In this document: one piece after another, positions 44,293 through 55,361 of the stretch
Position numbering within the stretch: position 1 is the first letter of the stretch
How the letters are laid out: every line of letters begins with the position of its first letter
Origin: Hordeum vulgare subsp. vulgare
Taxonomy: Eukaryota > Streptophyta > Magnoliopsida > Poales > Poaceae
Direction of reading: 5' to 3'
NCBI RefSeq assembly: GCF_904849725.1
Contig: NC_058519.1
Span: 104,148,881 to 104,212,880 of the forward strand
Length of the DNA stretch: 64,000 nt
The notes under the pieces: model-generated
What the model saw: the letters and a program-made list of their open reading frames with translations, nothing else
Database searches by the model: none
What the model was told of the DNA's origin: nothing
Program-made: the position numbers and the translations under genes

Positions 44293-45823
44293 CAAACTCC
44301 CAACTCAGATATTCACCTCTATGATCATATCGTAGACATTATATCCTCCTGTTACGACGATCTTCAACTTCACTCTGAAATTACTTGAACCTTTCTATAA
44401 TTCAGACGTGTGTTTTCATCAAGTAAATATACTAGTATCAACTCAAACATCTGTGAAGTAAGAACATAACGATATCCACTACGTGCCTCAACACTCATTG
44501 GACTGCATACATCAAAATGTATTACTTCCAACAAGTTACTTTCTTGTTCCATCTCAGTGGAAAACGAGGCCTTTAGTCATCTTGCCCATGTGGTATGATT
44601 TGCATGTCTCAAGTGATTTAGAAATCAAGTGATTCCAAACGATCCATCTGCATGGAGTTTCTTCATGCGTTTATACCAATATGACTCAAGTGGCAATGCC
44701 ACAAGTAAATGGTACTATCATTACTACTTCATATCTTTTGGCATCAATATTATGAACATGTGTATCACTATGATCGAGATTCAATAAACCATTCATTTCA
44801 GCTGCAAGACCATTGAAGGTATTATTCAAACAAATAGAGTAACCATTATTCTCTTTAAATGAATAACCATATTGCGATAAAGACAATCTAATCATGTCTA
44901 TTCTCAACACAAACACCAAATAACAATTATTTAGGTTTAACACTAATCCCGATGGTAGAGGGAGCGTGCGATGTTTGATCACATCAACCTTTGAAACACT
45001 TCCAACACATATCGTCACCTCTCTTTTAGCTAGTCTCTGTTTATTCCGTAGCTTTTATTTCGAGTTACTAACACTTAGCAACCGAACCGGTATCTAATAC
45101 CCAGGTGCTACTAGGAGTACTAGTAAAGTACACATCAATATCACGTATATCCAATATACTTTTGTCGACTTTGCGAGCCTTCTCATCTACCAAATATCTA
45201 GGGTAGTTCCGCTTCAGTGACCGTTCCCCTCATTACAAAAACATTTAGTCTCTGGTTGGGGTTCAACCTTGGGTTTCTTCACTTGAGGAACAACTGGTTT
45301 GCCGTTTCATGAAGTATCCCTTCTTGCCCTTGCCCTTCTTAAAAGTAGTGGTTTTACTAACTATCAACAATTGATGCTCCTACTTGATTTCTAATTTCGT
45401 GGTGTCAAACATCACGAATATCTCAAGGATCATCATATCTATCCTTGATATGTTATAGTTCATCCTGAAGCTCTAATAGCTTGGTTGTAGTGACTTTGGA
45501 GAACCATCACTATCTTATCTGGAAGATCAAATCCCACACGATTCAAGCGATTGTAGCACTCAGACAATCTGAGCACATGCTCAACGATTGAGATTTTCTC
45601 CCTTACTTTGTAGACAAAGAATCTCGTCGGAGGTCTCATAGCCCTCAACAAGGGCAAGAGCATGAAATCCCAATTTCATCTCTTGGAACATCTCATATGT
45701 TCTGTGACGTTCAAAACGTCTTCGGCGCCTTAATTCTAAGCCGTTTAAGCATTACGCACTGAACTATCATGTAGTCATCAAAAATGTGTATGTCAGATGT
45801 TCGGAACATCCACAAACGACGCT
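44293..45823 (-). pseudogene. Copia integrase and gag remains of element F
   Basis: Minus-strand frame 44370-44552 reads LLEVIHFDVCSPMSVEARSG, the start of the Copia integrase core (the first Asp in HFDVC). Near 45230 a zinc-knuckle-like CFCNEGNGH is followed by a stop. Frame 45460-45663 contains KVREKISIVEHVLRLSECYN and VGFDLPDKIV, typical of BARE-type gag. Frames are broken repeatedly. Element I interrupts the sequence at 45824. Confidence 0.8.
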
Positions 45824-48800
45824 TGTAGCGACCCGACTCAATACGAGTCAAGCCTCTGGTGTTTCCGTACCATCCCAAGATCATGCTGGTACACACTCAG
45901 TACATCAATGTATATATCAAGAGTTCAATCACACAACTTTATTAACCGAAATCTCAAAACGAGTACTTTATTACAATAATGAATTACAATAAAGTGGCTG
46001 AAGGCCATCTCATGAGATATCTAACGAAGACTAGCGGAAGCATCAGGTAGACGAGTCCATCCGACTCCAGGGCATGTCGTTGAGCGTAGATCGTAGCCTC
46101 ACTCCTGGTCGGAAAAGTACTCTGCAACATGATACGTTGCAGCCGTGTAGGTCAGCATATGGAATATGCCGGCAAGTCATCAAAGAGAGGGGAAAAAATA
46201 ATAACCAACTATCTCTACATGCATATTTGGCAGGTGGGGCTATAAGTTTTAGCGTAAAGCCAATTTTCTCCTACAACAAGAGAGGGCTGAAAGCAAAATA
46301 TTACTACATTGTTTGTTGTTAACGAGATGGTTCCGCCAACCAAGTCTCGTACCCGAGTTGTTGTTAAATCCCACATCATTATTAAGTTGTGTCGAGAGTT
46401 CAGGGAAATTTCAATGCCTTCGGCTCAAGTTTTCCATGACCGTGGGCACGACTAATCGATTAGGTTTGGGCACTCTGCAGAGTTTTGCACACGTTCCCCA
46501 CAAGATTTGATCGCCTCCGAATTTGTCCTCGCACTTCAGGGTGTTTGAAGACCGGATGATCAAAACACGGTGTTTCAACGGGTCCCTCTGAATCCCTGTC
46601 GGTGCCCATCCATTCCTACCGTTCTTCTACATCTGCTAGCACCGCCTGTCCAGAGTCGCCGCGTTGTCCAACCAAGCCAGAGCCCATAATGACTTGTGGC
46701 TGTGCAGGTAAGCCTTGGGTCTTGAAGCCACCGTACGTCTCTTCGAGCCTGGGTGAAGCTTTCCGCAAGATGTCATGGCACGTCTCCAGCATCCCGGGGT
46801 CGTCCACTGGTTTCTCCAGGGAGCCTGTCAAACCTTCCTTCACCCAGAGTTGCATTGCTTCACGATGTCTTGAATATCTTGAATTAATCGGTCTTGGTTA
46901 TCCTCGCATCACTCGTGTTATGCACTCAACCAGAATCCCGTCTACTCAAGCATAGCAATATGAAATTTGTCGTCCCGGGCCAAGTATCGGGGTTGTTGTG
47001 TGCCTACCACATGATACTACAACCTATACTAAAATTTCCAAGTACCTACGCAACATGCAATTGGGCAAAGAAAGGTGAAACTACCATGCATAGAAAAAAA
47101 CATAGGAGATAGTATGATCAAAATGACTTGCCTTGATGATAGTTGTCTTGATCGAGCGCTTCTAAGTAACAAGCTTCGCACTCCGGGTGATCTGCCGATA
47201 CAAGCAAATACACACCATAAGCACTACAATCATCAACAAGTAAAATACATCACAAGCATAAAGTAGCTATGGTATAAAGTGAAAGAATTCACTTCACCTA
47301 ACTACGGCAGAAATTGTTTCTGTTAAAACCCCAAGTAAAAATATTAATTTTTTTTGAAACTTATACTACAATAAGATATAATCACTAGGAAGCAGTAGCA
47401 AAAAGAATCAAATAAAAATCATTTTTTAAACTCCTGGAATAAGCAATACAAGGTTTAAACTAAATCTGATCTAATTCAAATTTAAAAATTTGAAACATAG
47501 ACAAATAATATGTTTTTAAAAACTACAGAAAAATTGTGATCTACTGGAAAAATAATCAACCTCATTGGATCTCTAGATCAAACGTTATGATCAAAACAAT
47601 ATTGGAACTTTCTCTGTTTTGGAATTAAACAGAAAAAAAAAGAAATTGATTCTAACGGGCAGGGGGTACACGTGGCGGCCCCTGATTGGTTGCGGGTTCG
47701 TTTGCTGCGGGGAAATCTAACAAACGGCCGAAGCTTAATGAATTCCTCTCGGCTAATAATAAGTGAGGTAAAAACCGGCTCGGTTTTTAACTGAAAACCG
47801 AAAGGGTATGCGCATTCTAATCTATACCGTTTACTCAAGATCTAACTATGGAGAGAGAATCAGGGAGCTCACAGTGGGGATTGGAGCTCCGGCGAGAAGT
47901 CCGGCGAGGCCGAGGCGAAGTGGCGATGGGGAGGCGGCTCCGGTGGTTTCCGGCGACGTCTGAGAGGTCGGGGAGGTTGCGGCGGTGCCCCCGAGTCCAA
48001 AGGCGGTGGCGACGAGGCGAGGGGAGGCTCGTGGCGGCGAGGGGAGTGGCCCGGGTTCGGCCGAGCTCGGAGCTCCGGCGAGCTCGCATGGTGCCGGCGT
48101 GGGGTGACGAGGGGAGGGGCAGCGAGGGGAACAGGGTCGGCAAGAGAGGGGGGGCATTTATAGGGGCGAGGGGAGGTCTCGGGAAGGAAAGGGAGGGAGA
48201 TCCGTGGCGATCCGGTGGGGCTCCGGTGAGGTAAGGAAGGAGAGGGGAGGAAAGGTAGGAGGAGACCGAGGGGAGCTTCGGTCGGCGGTGGGGCCAGGCT
48301 GGAAGGGAGAGGGAGAAAAGGGGCAAGGGGAACGGTAGCCGATCCGAAGGGATTTCGGCCCCGAGACTGAGGGATCTGGGCCGATCCTAATCCACGCCCG
48401 CTGGCGCTTTCCAAAAGAAAAGAGGTTTTTTCCATTTTTTCAAAAACAGAAAATAAAACAATTAAATGGGCACGTAAATAAAATCCAAAAATAGGGGTAT
48501 TATATACCAAAATTTTCAGAAAAAAATTTCTCTACACGTTTAACATTTTTCCAAAACCAAAATATAAACTTTTTAAAAATGTTTTTTTTCAGAAAAAACC
48601 CCTAAGGCTTTATTTTCTGTTTGCAATTATTTTCTCAATAAAACTTTGGTTTTCTTGGCTCAAAATATTTCAAAAATGCCTCACAACTTTGGAGGGTCAT
48701 TTTCCTCCGCTCTTTCTTGCTTGCAAGAAATTATTTCCCGGCACTCCTTGGACGAATAAAAGAAATAGAAATGCAAAAGAAAAATTTGAAAGAATTCAAA

Positions 48801-48885
48801 TGCAAATCTTTATTGCCATTCAATATGCATAGATGCTTAGCTACAATTGTAAAACATTCCCAATTAGGAAAATTGGGATGTTACA
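45824..48885 (-). repeat. 3' LTR of element I
   Basis: TGTAGCGACCCGACTC to AAAATTGGGATGTTACA. A GC-rich segment (47840-48410) gives long ORFs on both strands that shift between LTR copies and are not called. Confidence 0.93.
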
Positions 48886-48897
48886 AACCTACCCACC
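48886..48897 (-). other. Polypurine tract of element I
   Basis: GGTGGGTAGGTT on the minus strand lies between the pol stop codon (TAA, 48898-48900) and the 3' LTR. Confidence 0.85.
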
Positions 48898-49641
48898 TTA
48901 AGATGAATCTCGCCCTCGAGATTCGGGTTGGCTAGAAAATAGGTGCGGGTGGTCTCGACGAAGATCTTCTTCTCGTTCCCAGGTGGCTTCTTCCTCGGTG
49001 TGGTGGCTCCACAACACCTTGCAGAACTTGATGATCTTGCTGCGGGTAACTCTGTTGGCAGTCTCGAGAATCCTGACGGGTTTCTCGTCATACGTCAGAT
49101 CACTGTCAAGCTGTATGGCCTCTAGGGGCACTGTATCTCTCAATGGAACATCAACCATCTCAACGTGGCATTTCTTCAACTGGGAAACATGGAAGACATC
49201 GTGAACTCCGGACAATCCTTCCGGCAGTTCCAGTTTATAAGCAACTTCACCTCTATGTTCAAGAATTTTGTAGGGGCCAATGAATCGGGGTGCTAACTTT
49301 CCTTCCACACCAAATCTCTTGATTCCTCGAAGTGGAGACACCCGAAGATATGCTCGGTCTCCCACTTCGTATGTTACTTCCTTGCGTTTGCTGTCAGCAT
49401 AACTTTTCTGCCTGGACTGAGCTATCTTGAGTCGGTCACGAATCAGCTTGACCTTCTCTTCAGAATCTCGGATAAGGTCGGGACCAAAAAGTTGTCGGTC
49501 TCCAACTCCATCCCACATCAACGGTGTTCTGCACCTCCTTCCGTATAGAGCTTCGAAAGGGGCCATCTTCAGACTGGTCTGATAGCTGTTGTTGTATGAG
49601 AACTCGGCATAAGGCAAATTGTCATCCCAACTAGACCCATA
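48898..49641 (-). pseudogene. Element I pol, C-terminal part (integrase end and chromodomain-like)
   Basis: The frame continues the integrase broken at 55362: GSSWDDNLPYAEFSYNNSYQ, FEALYGRRCRTPL, then RKEVTYEVGDRAYLRVSPLR and FIGPYKILEHRGEVAYKLEL, the usual Gypsy integrase C-terminal domain with the GPY motif. VFHVSQLKKC follows. The last 60 residues (EEATWEREEDLRRDHPHLF) are like a group II chromodomain. Stop at 48898. No frameshift was seen. The first part of a longer frame running right of 49641 is CACTA-1 sequence and not part of pol. Confidence 0.85.
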
Positions 49642-49910
49642 CACTACTGGAATTGATAAATTTGCCGTCTGCCATGGCTTTGCCGTCTGCTGACGCATGG
49701 CAAAGATGCTCTTTGCCGTCAGCTGGCACAAAGCAGACGGCAAAGAGGTTGCTGATGGCAAAGGTTTTATTTTCCATCGGCCACCTCTTTGCCGTCTGCC
49801 AGCGGACGGCAAAGATGCGCGAGGCAGATGGCAAAGTTTGTTGTCGTCAGCTCCATCTTTGCCGTGTGCCTCTCCTCTTTGCCGTCTGCTAGCAGACGAC
49901 AAAGGGGATG
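49642..49910. repeat. CACTA-1 left terminal and sub-terminal repeats
   Basis: The terminal repeat (about 32 bp) is followed by many TTTGCCGTCTGC / GCAGACGGCAAAG units, for example near 49660, 49680, 49713, 49732, 49789, 49858 and 49878. Confidence 0.85.
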
Positions 49911-50084
49911 GCCACATAACGGCAGCGCTCGGTCCCTCCCACCCCATCTCCCCACCTCTCTCTCCCCCACTCCCGACCTCTATCTCTCTCCCACACTCCC
50001 CACCTCTCTGTCTCTCCCATGCCGCCCGCACCACCACCACCGCGCCGCCCCCTCCCTTCCTCCCCCTCGCTCACCCTGGGGTCT

Positions 50085-50460
50085 CCCCGTGCGTCTGGGC
50101 CGCGCTCCAGCTCCGGCGCTTTCACCTAGCCGCCGCGGTCACCCTCATGCCCCGGTATGCGCCCCACCTGTGCAGCCTCCGCCTCGCCGGCCTCAACTCG
50201 CTCCGCCTCTCTGGCTTCGCACCGCCGGCCTCAACTCGCTCCGCCTCTCTGGCTGCCGCGACCTCACTGACGCCGCGCTCGATGTCCTCGCCGTGCGCCA
50301 CGGGGCCCTCGCCGAGCTCCACATCAGCCCCGACCTGCTCGACCGAATCTCCACCGACGCCCTCCACAGCGTCGCCCTCTGCTGCCCGCGCCTCCGCTGC
50401 CTCCGCCTCTCTAGCCTCGCCGAGCTCCACATCAGCCCCGACCCGCTCGACCGAAGACTA
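50085..50460 (+). pseudogene. Captured F-box/LRR-like protein fragment
   Basis: The GC-rich coding-like stretch reads VWAALQLRRFHLAAAVTLMP in one frame, and in a second frame LNSLRLSGCRDLTDAALDVL, HGALAELHISPDLLDRIS and CCPRLRCLRLSSL. LxxLxLSGCxxLTDxAL and CPRLRCLRL are leucine-rich-repeat motifs like those of plant F-box/LRR (SKIP1/FBL-type) proteins. Two internal direct duplications disturb it: about 36 bp (50184-50219 and 50220-50255, containing GCCTCAACTCGCTCCGCCTC) and GAGCTCCACATCAGCCCCGA (about 50315 and 50422). The frame switch and duplications show it is a broken copy. The host family assignment is moderately certain. Confidence 0.55.
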
Positions 50461-52602
50461 TTTGGATTCTTCTGCCTTCACAACTGCACTTACCCTCTCT
50501 TTTGATTCACTAATTTATTTATTTTCAATTTGGATTTAAAGGCTAATGGAGTGGTTGCATCTGATGGTGTCGATTTTGCAGAAATTTCTGATATTAGAGG
50601 CAACAAACCAATCATTTGATATTTGAGGGACATCAATGAGTAGGCTTTTTCAGATAGCATTGGTGTTGGCAAATAAAAGGATGCTATAGGTATACTCTAT
50701 TTTACATTGTTCAATTGGTTCGATGACATTCATATGTGATTGACTGATTAATTAAGAATGGAAATATTCCTTTCTATTATAAATTTGTATGGTAGGTTGT
50801 GCCTGCTGATTCCTAATTTGTTCTAGCTTACTAACTATAAGCTATAGTGTACTTCCACGGTAATGCAGTAAAGGATGAATTACTTGCTATGGATGATTAC
50901 TATGAGCGGGTCTGATATTATGAGTTGTGGGTTTCTGAAGCTACATGTCTTGTGATGGTTAAGTTGCTTAGGCAATAGCAATACTAGATCAGTTTAATTC
51001 TGTAGCAATGCAACTAAGCAGGGGTACAGTAATGTAGATAAGCAAGGGTTGGAATGCGTCACTCTTTGTTATGAACAAATGGCCAAGGTAGCAGCGCTGC
51101 TGTTACTGGCTTGTATTTGATCTGAGTGAAGTGTAGCCAATTGAAGGTAATTTGAATATCCTACATTAGAGTATATTCCGTTTTCATTAACCCACAACAG
51201 AGTATGTATAGGGAAGTATATACTTTTGTGAACCGTTTAGTGCTCGCATCTCTTACTGTACTGTATTAGGCTGTTCATGTTCTAATTTTTCAGCATTTTG
51301 TTCACATGAAAGGTGCTTCCTATAATACCATCATTGAATTTTGACTATTTAAAGGAAGAAAACACAAGCTTATCTACACTACAAATTCAGCCTTTTACAT
51401 TTCATTTGTGTTGAACTATCACCATTTGGTCCATATGTACATTTCCATGCTCAAAGAATGCAGGATATGATGTGGTTGTTTGAAATAATGAAATTTATGG
51501 GACACAAAGGCCACACGAACTTGTGTTAGTTCAAGTAACACTCTTCTTATGCTTCCTACTTGTGTTGTACTTCTTCAGTGTCCATAGATTGCGTCCATAT
51601 TTCCTACTTCTCTTACAAAACTTGTTGAAGTTCACATATGTAAACCATTTTATTTCATGCATAAGCTTGATTGTGTTTTTTAGTGATAATTATGATAGGA
51701 TGGATGATCTCACATTGATTATGTACTGCAGGGTCTCCCCTTTGCTGTTCGTGCTACTTTGGCTTGCATTGGATCGGTTGTCACATGTACTTCCATAAGG
51801 TTGCAAACAATGCTTCAGTACGACCACTTCCTTCCTAATTTTACTTATCTGTCCACATTATATAGGATGGACCTAATAACTAACATGAGGTAAATGGTAA
51901 CGAATGTGGACTATATATATAGTGTCGTATTTCATAAAAATATTGTATGACGTTTATAACTAGGCCATTCTTCTTCAATTTTTGGTTCAGTTAGATGTAC
52001 TTCATAATGCTCCTGCACCATCAGATTCTTGAGTCACATTCGCAAGCTCTTAGCTTGTCCACCATCTGCCTTTAATGCCCCTGGCTTGTTAGTTCCTATT
52101 AGCTCCTAGACTGTTCACCATGTGCGGCATATGTAGTTTCGTACTGCTATTGTGAAGCATTTTGTTTGTTTGTGTACATGGTTCAGAAATAGATGTGATG
52201 TCAATTTGCCATGGCTATGCAAATGGTAGACACGGCCAAGCAGCCCATGTAATTGTAGTTGATGCATTTTCCTAGTCTGTGTTGAGGGTTGAATTGTAGT
52301 TGTTGGTCACCATTTATGATTGATATGCTTGCCTGAGTTAGAAGCATTTGTAGTATTGCCGGCTAGCAGGATTACTTTTTTAGAAGACCATGCTTTCCTA
52401 TTTTCAGCTGTTATTTTCTGAACTCAGAAATTGACAAACAATAACCTTCACTTTTCAAACAACATTGGTTGAATCTTTCATATTTGTTTACTGTTTCTTC
52501 TGGCCACTATTTGTTGTAAGATACGCAGTGTTGTGGTTGTATCAATCTGATCTGAAGGTCCTATTTGTCCAATAATATGCGAGCTGACCTGCTTAAGTTG
52601 AC

Positions 52603-52752
52603 ATGGTTTTGGTGGAGGCCGCGGGCGCCGACCTGGAGTGCCTCGAGTCCATGGCCTTTGGCAATGTCTCCGTCGAGGCCGGTGGCGTGGCGCGGCCCGA
52701 TGAACCAAGCCAGGGAGTCGCGGGGGCCGGATCTCCCCACGCCCACGGATGA
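52603..52752 (+). CDS. Small GC-rich ORF in CACTA-1, unidentified
   Basis: 49 codons from ATG to TGA (MVLVEAAGADLECLESMAFG...). It lies in an isolated GC-rich island (52600-52950) flanked by AT-rich DNA, which suggests a captured first-exon-like piece. The island continues with Ala/Pro-rich frames on both strands. I do not recognise a family, and it could be chance. Confidence 0.3.
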   Translation: MVLVEAAGADLECLESMAFGNVSVEAGGVARPDEPSQGVAGAGSPHAHG

Positions 52753-53967
52753 GTCGCCCGCCCCTGCTGTTGTTCCCATTGCCGCTGGAGAGGAGTAGCA
52801 GCAACTTCCCGCCGTCGCTGTTGAGGAGCAGCAGCCACTTCCAACCGCAACGCCATCGGCCGCCGCCCCCACATCAATCTTTGATGTCGGGTAGAGGGGC
52901 ATCCCAGTGCAGCATCTCCCTCCAACAACCTCAATTTCTAAGGTGAATCCCCTTCCAATTTGTAAGTTTGATGGATGAGGATCTCTGGATCTGGCTGATT
53001 AAATTAGCAAATAAATGACATATGATTTGTCTTTGAATTCTAGCTGATTTTTTGACAACCAACCATATTAAAGTCTGAATAAGCTCCTTATCAGAAAAAA
53101 GGTCTGAAGAATATCAACATGATCACATAGTGAATCAAGTAGAAGTATAGGATGAATTTATCCTACAGCTATGCATGGTTTTCGTACACGGAGAATGACT
53201 CCATCTTTTTTTTCTACTACTCTATCGAATGACTCTATGGATTAACATATTGACTCATGTGCACATTTTTATTGCAAAACAGGATCAACAATATGCACAT
53301 TTTTATTTTATAGTTTTATAAGAGCCAAATCAAGTTGTTATATTTTTATTTTACTTTTTAACACAACATTAGCTGAGAACAAAAAGGAAAAAGGAGAAAA
53401 AAATAACAAACTGGCTGAAAATGTTCCACAACAGAACCTATAGTTTGAACGGGCTCCAGGATTATACTACATAATATACTTTCATGCTCCAGGTTAGATT
53501 TGGAAGCAATATAGCTGCACAAAGATCAGCCGTCGTTCACACTGTGAATCCTGATTATAGCTGCAGGAGAAGAATATGATACCTTGTCAGCCATATAAAA
53601 CAGAGCTAATTACTAGAGCTTCTAAAATAAGGGATCATTTGGAAGAGAACACATGGGAAGATATTCTCATCTCAGTAGTTATCTAAAATATGAACATATC
53701 ACAGTCTTTCTACTTTTGTATTTGTTTTGATATAGGTATGAACTGAACATTTGGGGTGATGCGACCTAGTCCTCGAGCGTTCTTAGTTGTTTTGGCCGTT
53801 TTGCTTTTTCTAAATCCTATAATGTACTTTATCCAGCTAAAAAAATGTACATTATCAATCAAACCTCGAGCTACATAATGTCCTTTCTCCCTTGTTTCAA
53901 TTGCAGAGACTCCTGCTTTGAGAGTTTTTTTCTAAGGTTGATTGCTAAGGTTCTTATTTTTTTCCAG

Positions 53968-54042
53968 CTCATTATAGCTTGTGCCGAGGGAGCAACGAGC
54001 ATTGAAGATCTTGCAGAGAAGTTCCCTGATAACATTGTTAAG
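53968..54042 (+). pseudogene. Captured exon of succinyl-CoA ligase beta subunit
   Basis: A splice acceptor (TTTTTTTCCAG, ending 53967) and a GT donor (54043) bound 25 codons in phase. They contain ACAEGATSIEDLAEKFPDNI and VK. The plant mitochondrial succinyl-CoA ligase (ADP-forming) beta subunit has a very similar (G/A)GTSIEDLAEKFPD segment in its ATP-grasp region. Neighbouring exons were not found. The exon alone has no function; it marks DNA-level capture with flanking intron sequence. Confidence 0.6.
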
Positions 54043-54839
54043 GTCATCTATTTCTTCAACTTGATTTTGGATCAATGTATATATATCTTGAGTAGCAGCT
54101 TCACTTGTCATAAGAGAGATACAACACTACATTTAGTTTGCATCGATTTCATAATCTGTTGGGTAGTCCTATTTCATGGATTGTATGTTGAAAGCAGATG
54201 TAATCTTATTGATTTTCACATTAGATGCCTCTTGTAATGTTAGTATTTTTTTGTCAGGCCTTAACAAGTTGTCTACATATATGCAATGAACATTCCCGCA
54301 TATATGCACCTTCTACCTCTTCTTCTTATTTTACTTATTATTCTTTTAGTATTTTTTCTTCTTCTACTTCTTCTAACTTTCTTAATTACTCTCCTTTTTG
54401 CAGATTTGATTAATTTCATGGAAGCTGGCATTGATGGACTGTTAGTGTTTAGTTTTTTCATTTGTATTGACGAACGATGTAAAACTTATGTATGTATATA
54501 TATGGATGAACTATGTGAAACTACGTTTTGTGCTAGCCTTTGTGTTCTCTAGCTTGTTAAATATTTCATGATGATGTTGGAAATATATATGCTGTGAAAT
54601 ATATGTGTTGAAGATGTCTAAAACTATATATGCTGTAAAATATGTATATAGATATAGTATAATGTGCTAGCCTATGTGTTCTCTAGCTTGTTAAATATTT
54701 GATGATGATGTTGGAAATATATATGCTGTGAAATATGTGTTGAAGATGTCTAAAACTATATATGCTGTGAAATATGTATATAGATATAGTATAAAAATGT
54801 AGGGAAATAAAAGAAAACAGACAAAAAAGGAGCAATACA

Positions 54840-55361
54840 GGCTCTTTGCCATATGCCAGCAGATGGCAAAGCCCTTTGCCTTCTGCCAGCAGATGGAAAA
54901 GCCCTTTGCCTTCTGCCAGCAGACGGCAAAGGGCCGCCCCAAGGCAGACGGCAAAGGGCCCAAAGCCCTGGGCTGAAGCAGATTGAGTGCCCACTTTGCC
55001 GTCAGCCCCCTCAGGGCAAAGGGGGAAGGGCAGACGGCAAAGAGGGGAGAGAGAGGGGTTGTGTGCGCCCTTTGTCGTTAGCCCCCTCATGGCAAAGGGG
55101 GGAGGGCAGACGGCAAATAGGGGAGGTCTGCCGTTAACACTTAACGGGGCCGTTGCAGTATATGCCGTCCCATTTAATTTGCCGTCTGCCCCCTCATGGC
55201 AAAGATTCTTTGTCGTCCGCTTTGAAAAAGCAGACGGCAAAGAACCTCTTCACCGGATTTTTTTGTGCCGTCTGCTGACCGACGGCAAAGGCTTTGCCAT
55301 CCGTGGTTCCCCCCTTTGCCGTCCGCCATGGCGGACGGCAAATTCTCAGATTCCTATAGTG
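54840..55361. repeat. CACTA-1 right sub-terminal and terminal repeats
   Basis: Tandem-like units of about 30 bp containing CTTTGCC(A/T)T(A/C)TGCCAGCAGA occur at 54841-54945. More TTTGCCGTC and GACGGCAAAG units follow to the end at 55361. Confidence 0.85.

Larger units (their letters stand above)
49642..55361. mobile_element. CACTA DNA transposon CACTA-1, non-autonomous, gene-capturing
   Basis: The ends are CACTACTGGAATTGATAAAT (left) and, inward on the minus strand, CACTATAGGAATCTGAGAAT (right); both continue TTTGCCGTC(T/C)GCC. A perfect 3-bp duplication ATA flanks it (49639-49641 and 55362-55364). Both ends carry dense sub-terminal TTTGCCGTCTGC repeats in both orientations, as in known Triticeae CACTA families. 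The 5,720-bp interior has no recognisable transposase. It has gene-like fragments at 50090-50450, 52600-52950 and 53968-54042. The stretches 50540-52560, 52960-53960 and 54260-54840 are AT-rich without identifiable genes. Confidence 0.92.

Noticed and set aside
47835..48510. ORFs of 103 to 213 codons
   Set aside because: Same GC-rich LTR segment; reading frames shift between the two LTRs of element I, so not protein coding.
49697..50084. Frames rich in repeated ADGK-like units
   Set aside because: Translations of the CACTA-1 TTTGCCGTCTGC repeats, not a protein.
54225..54552. ORFs over 54225-54552
   Set aside because: CTT-rich simple sequence; no conserved domain visible.
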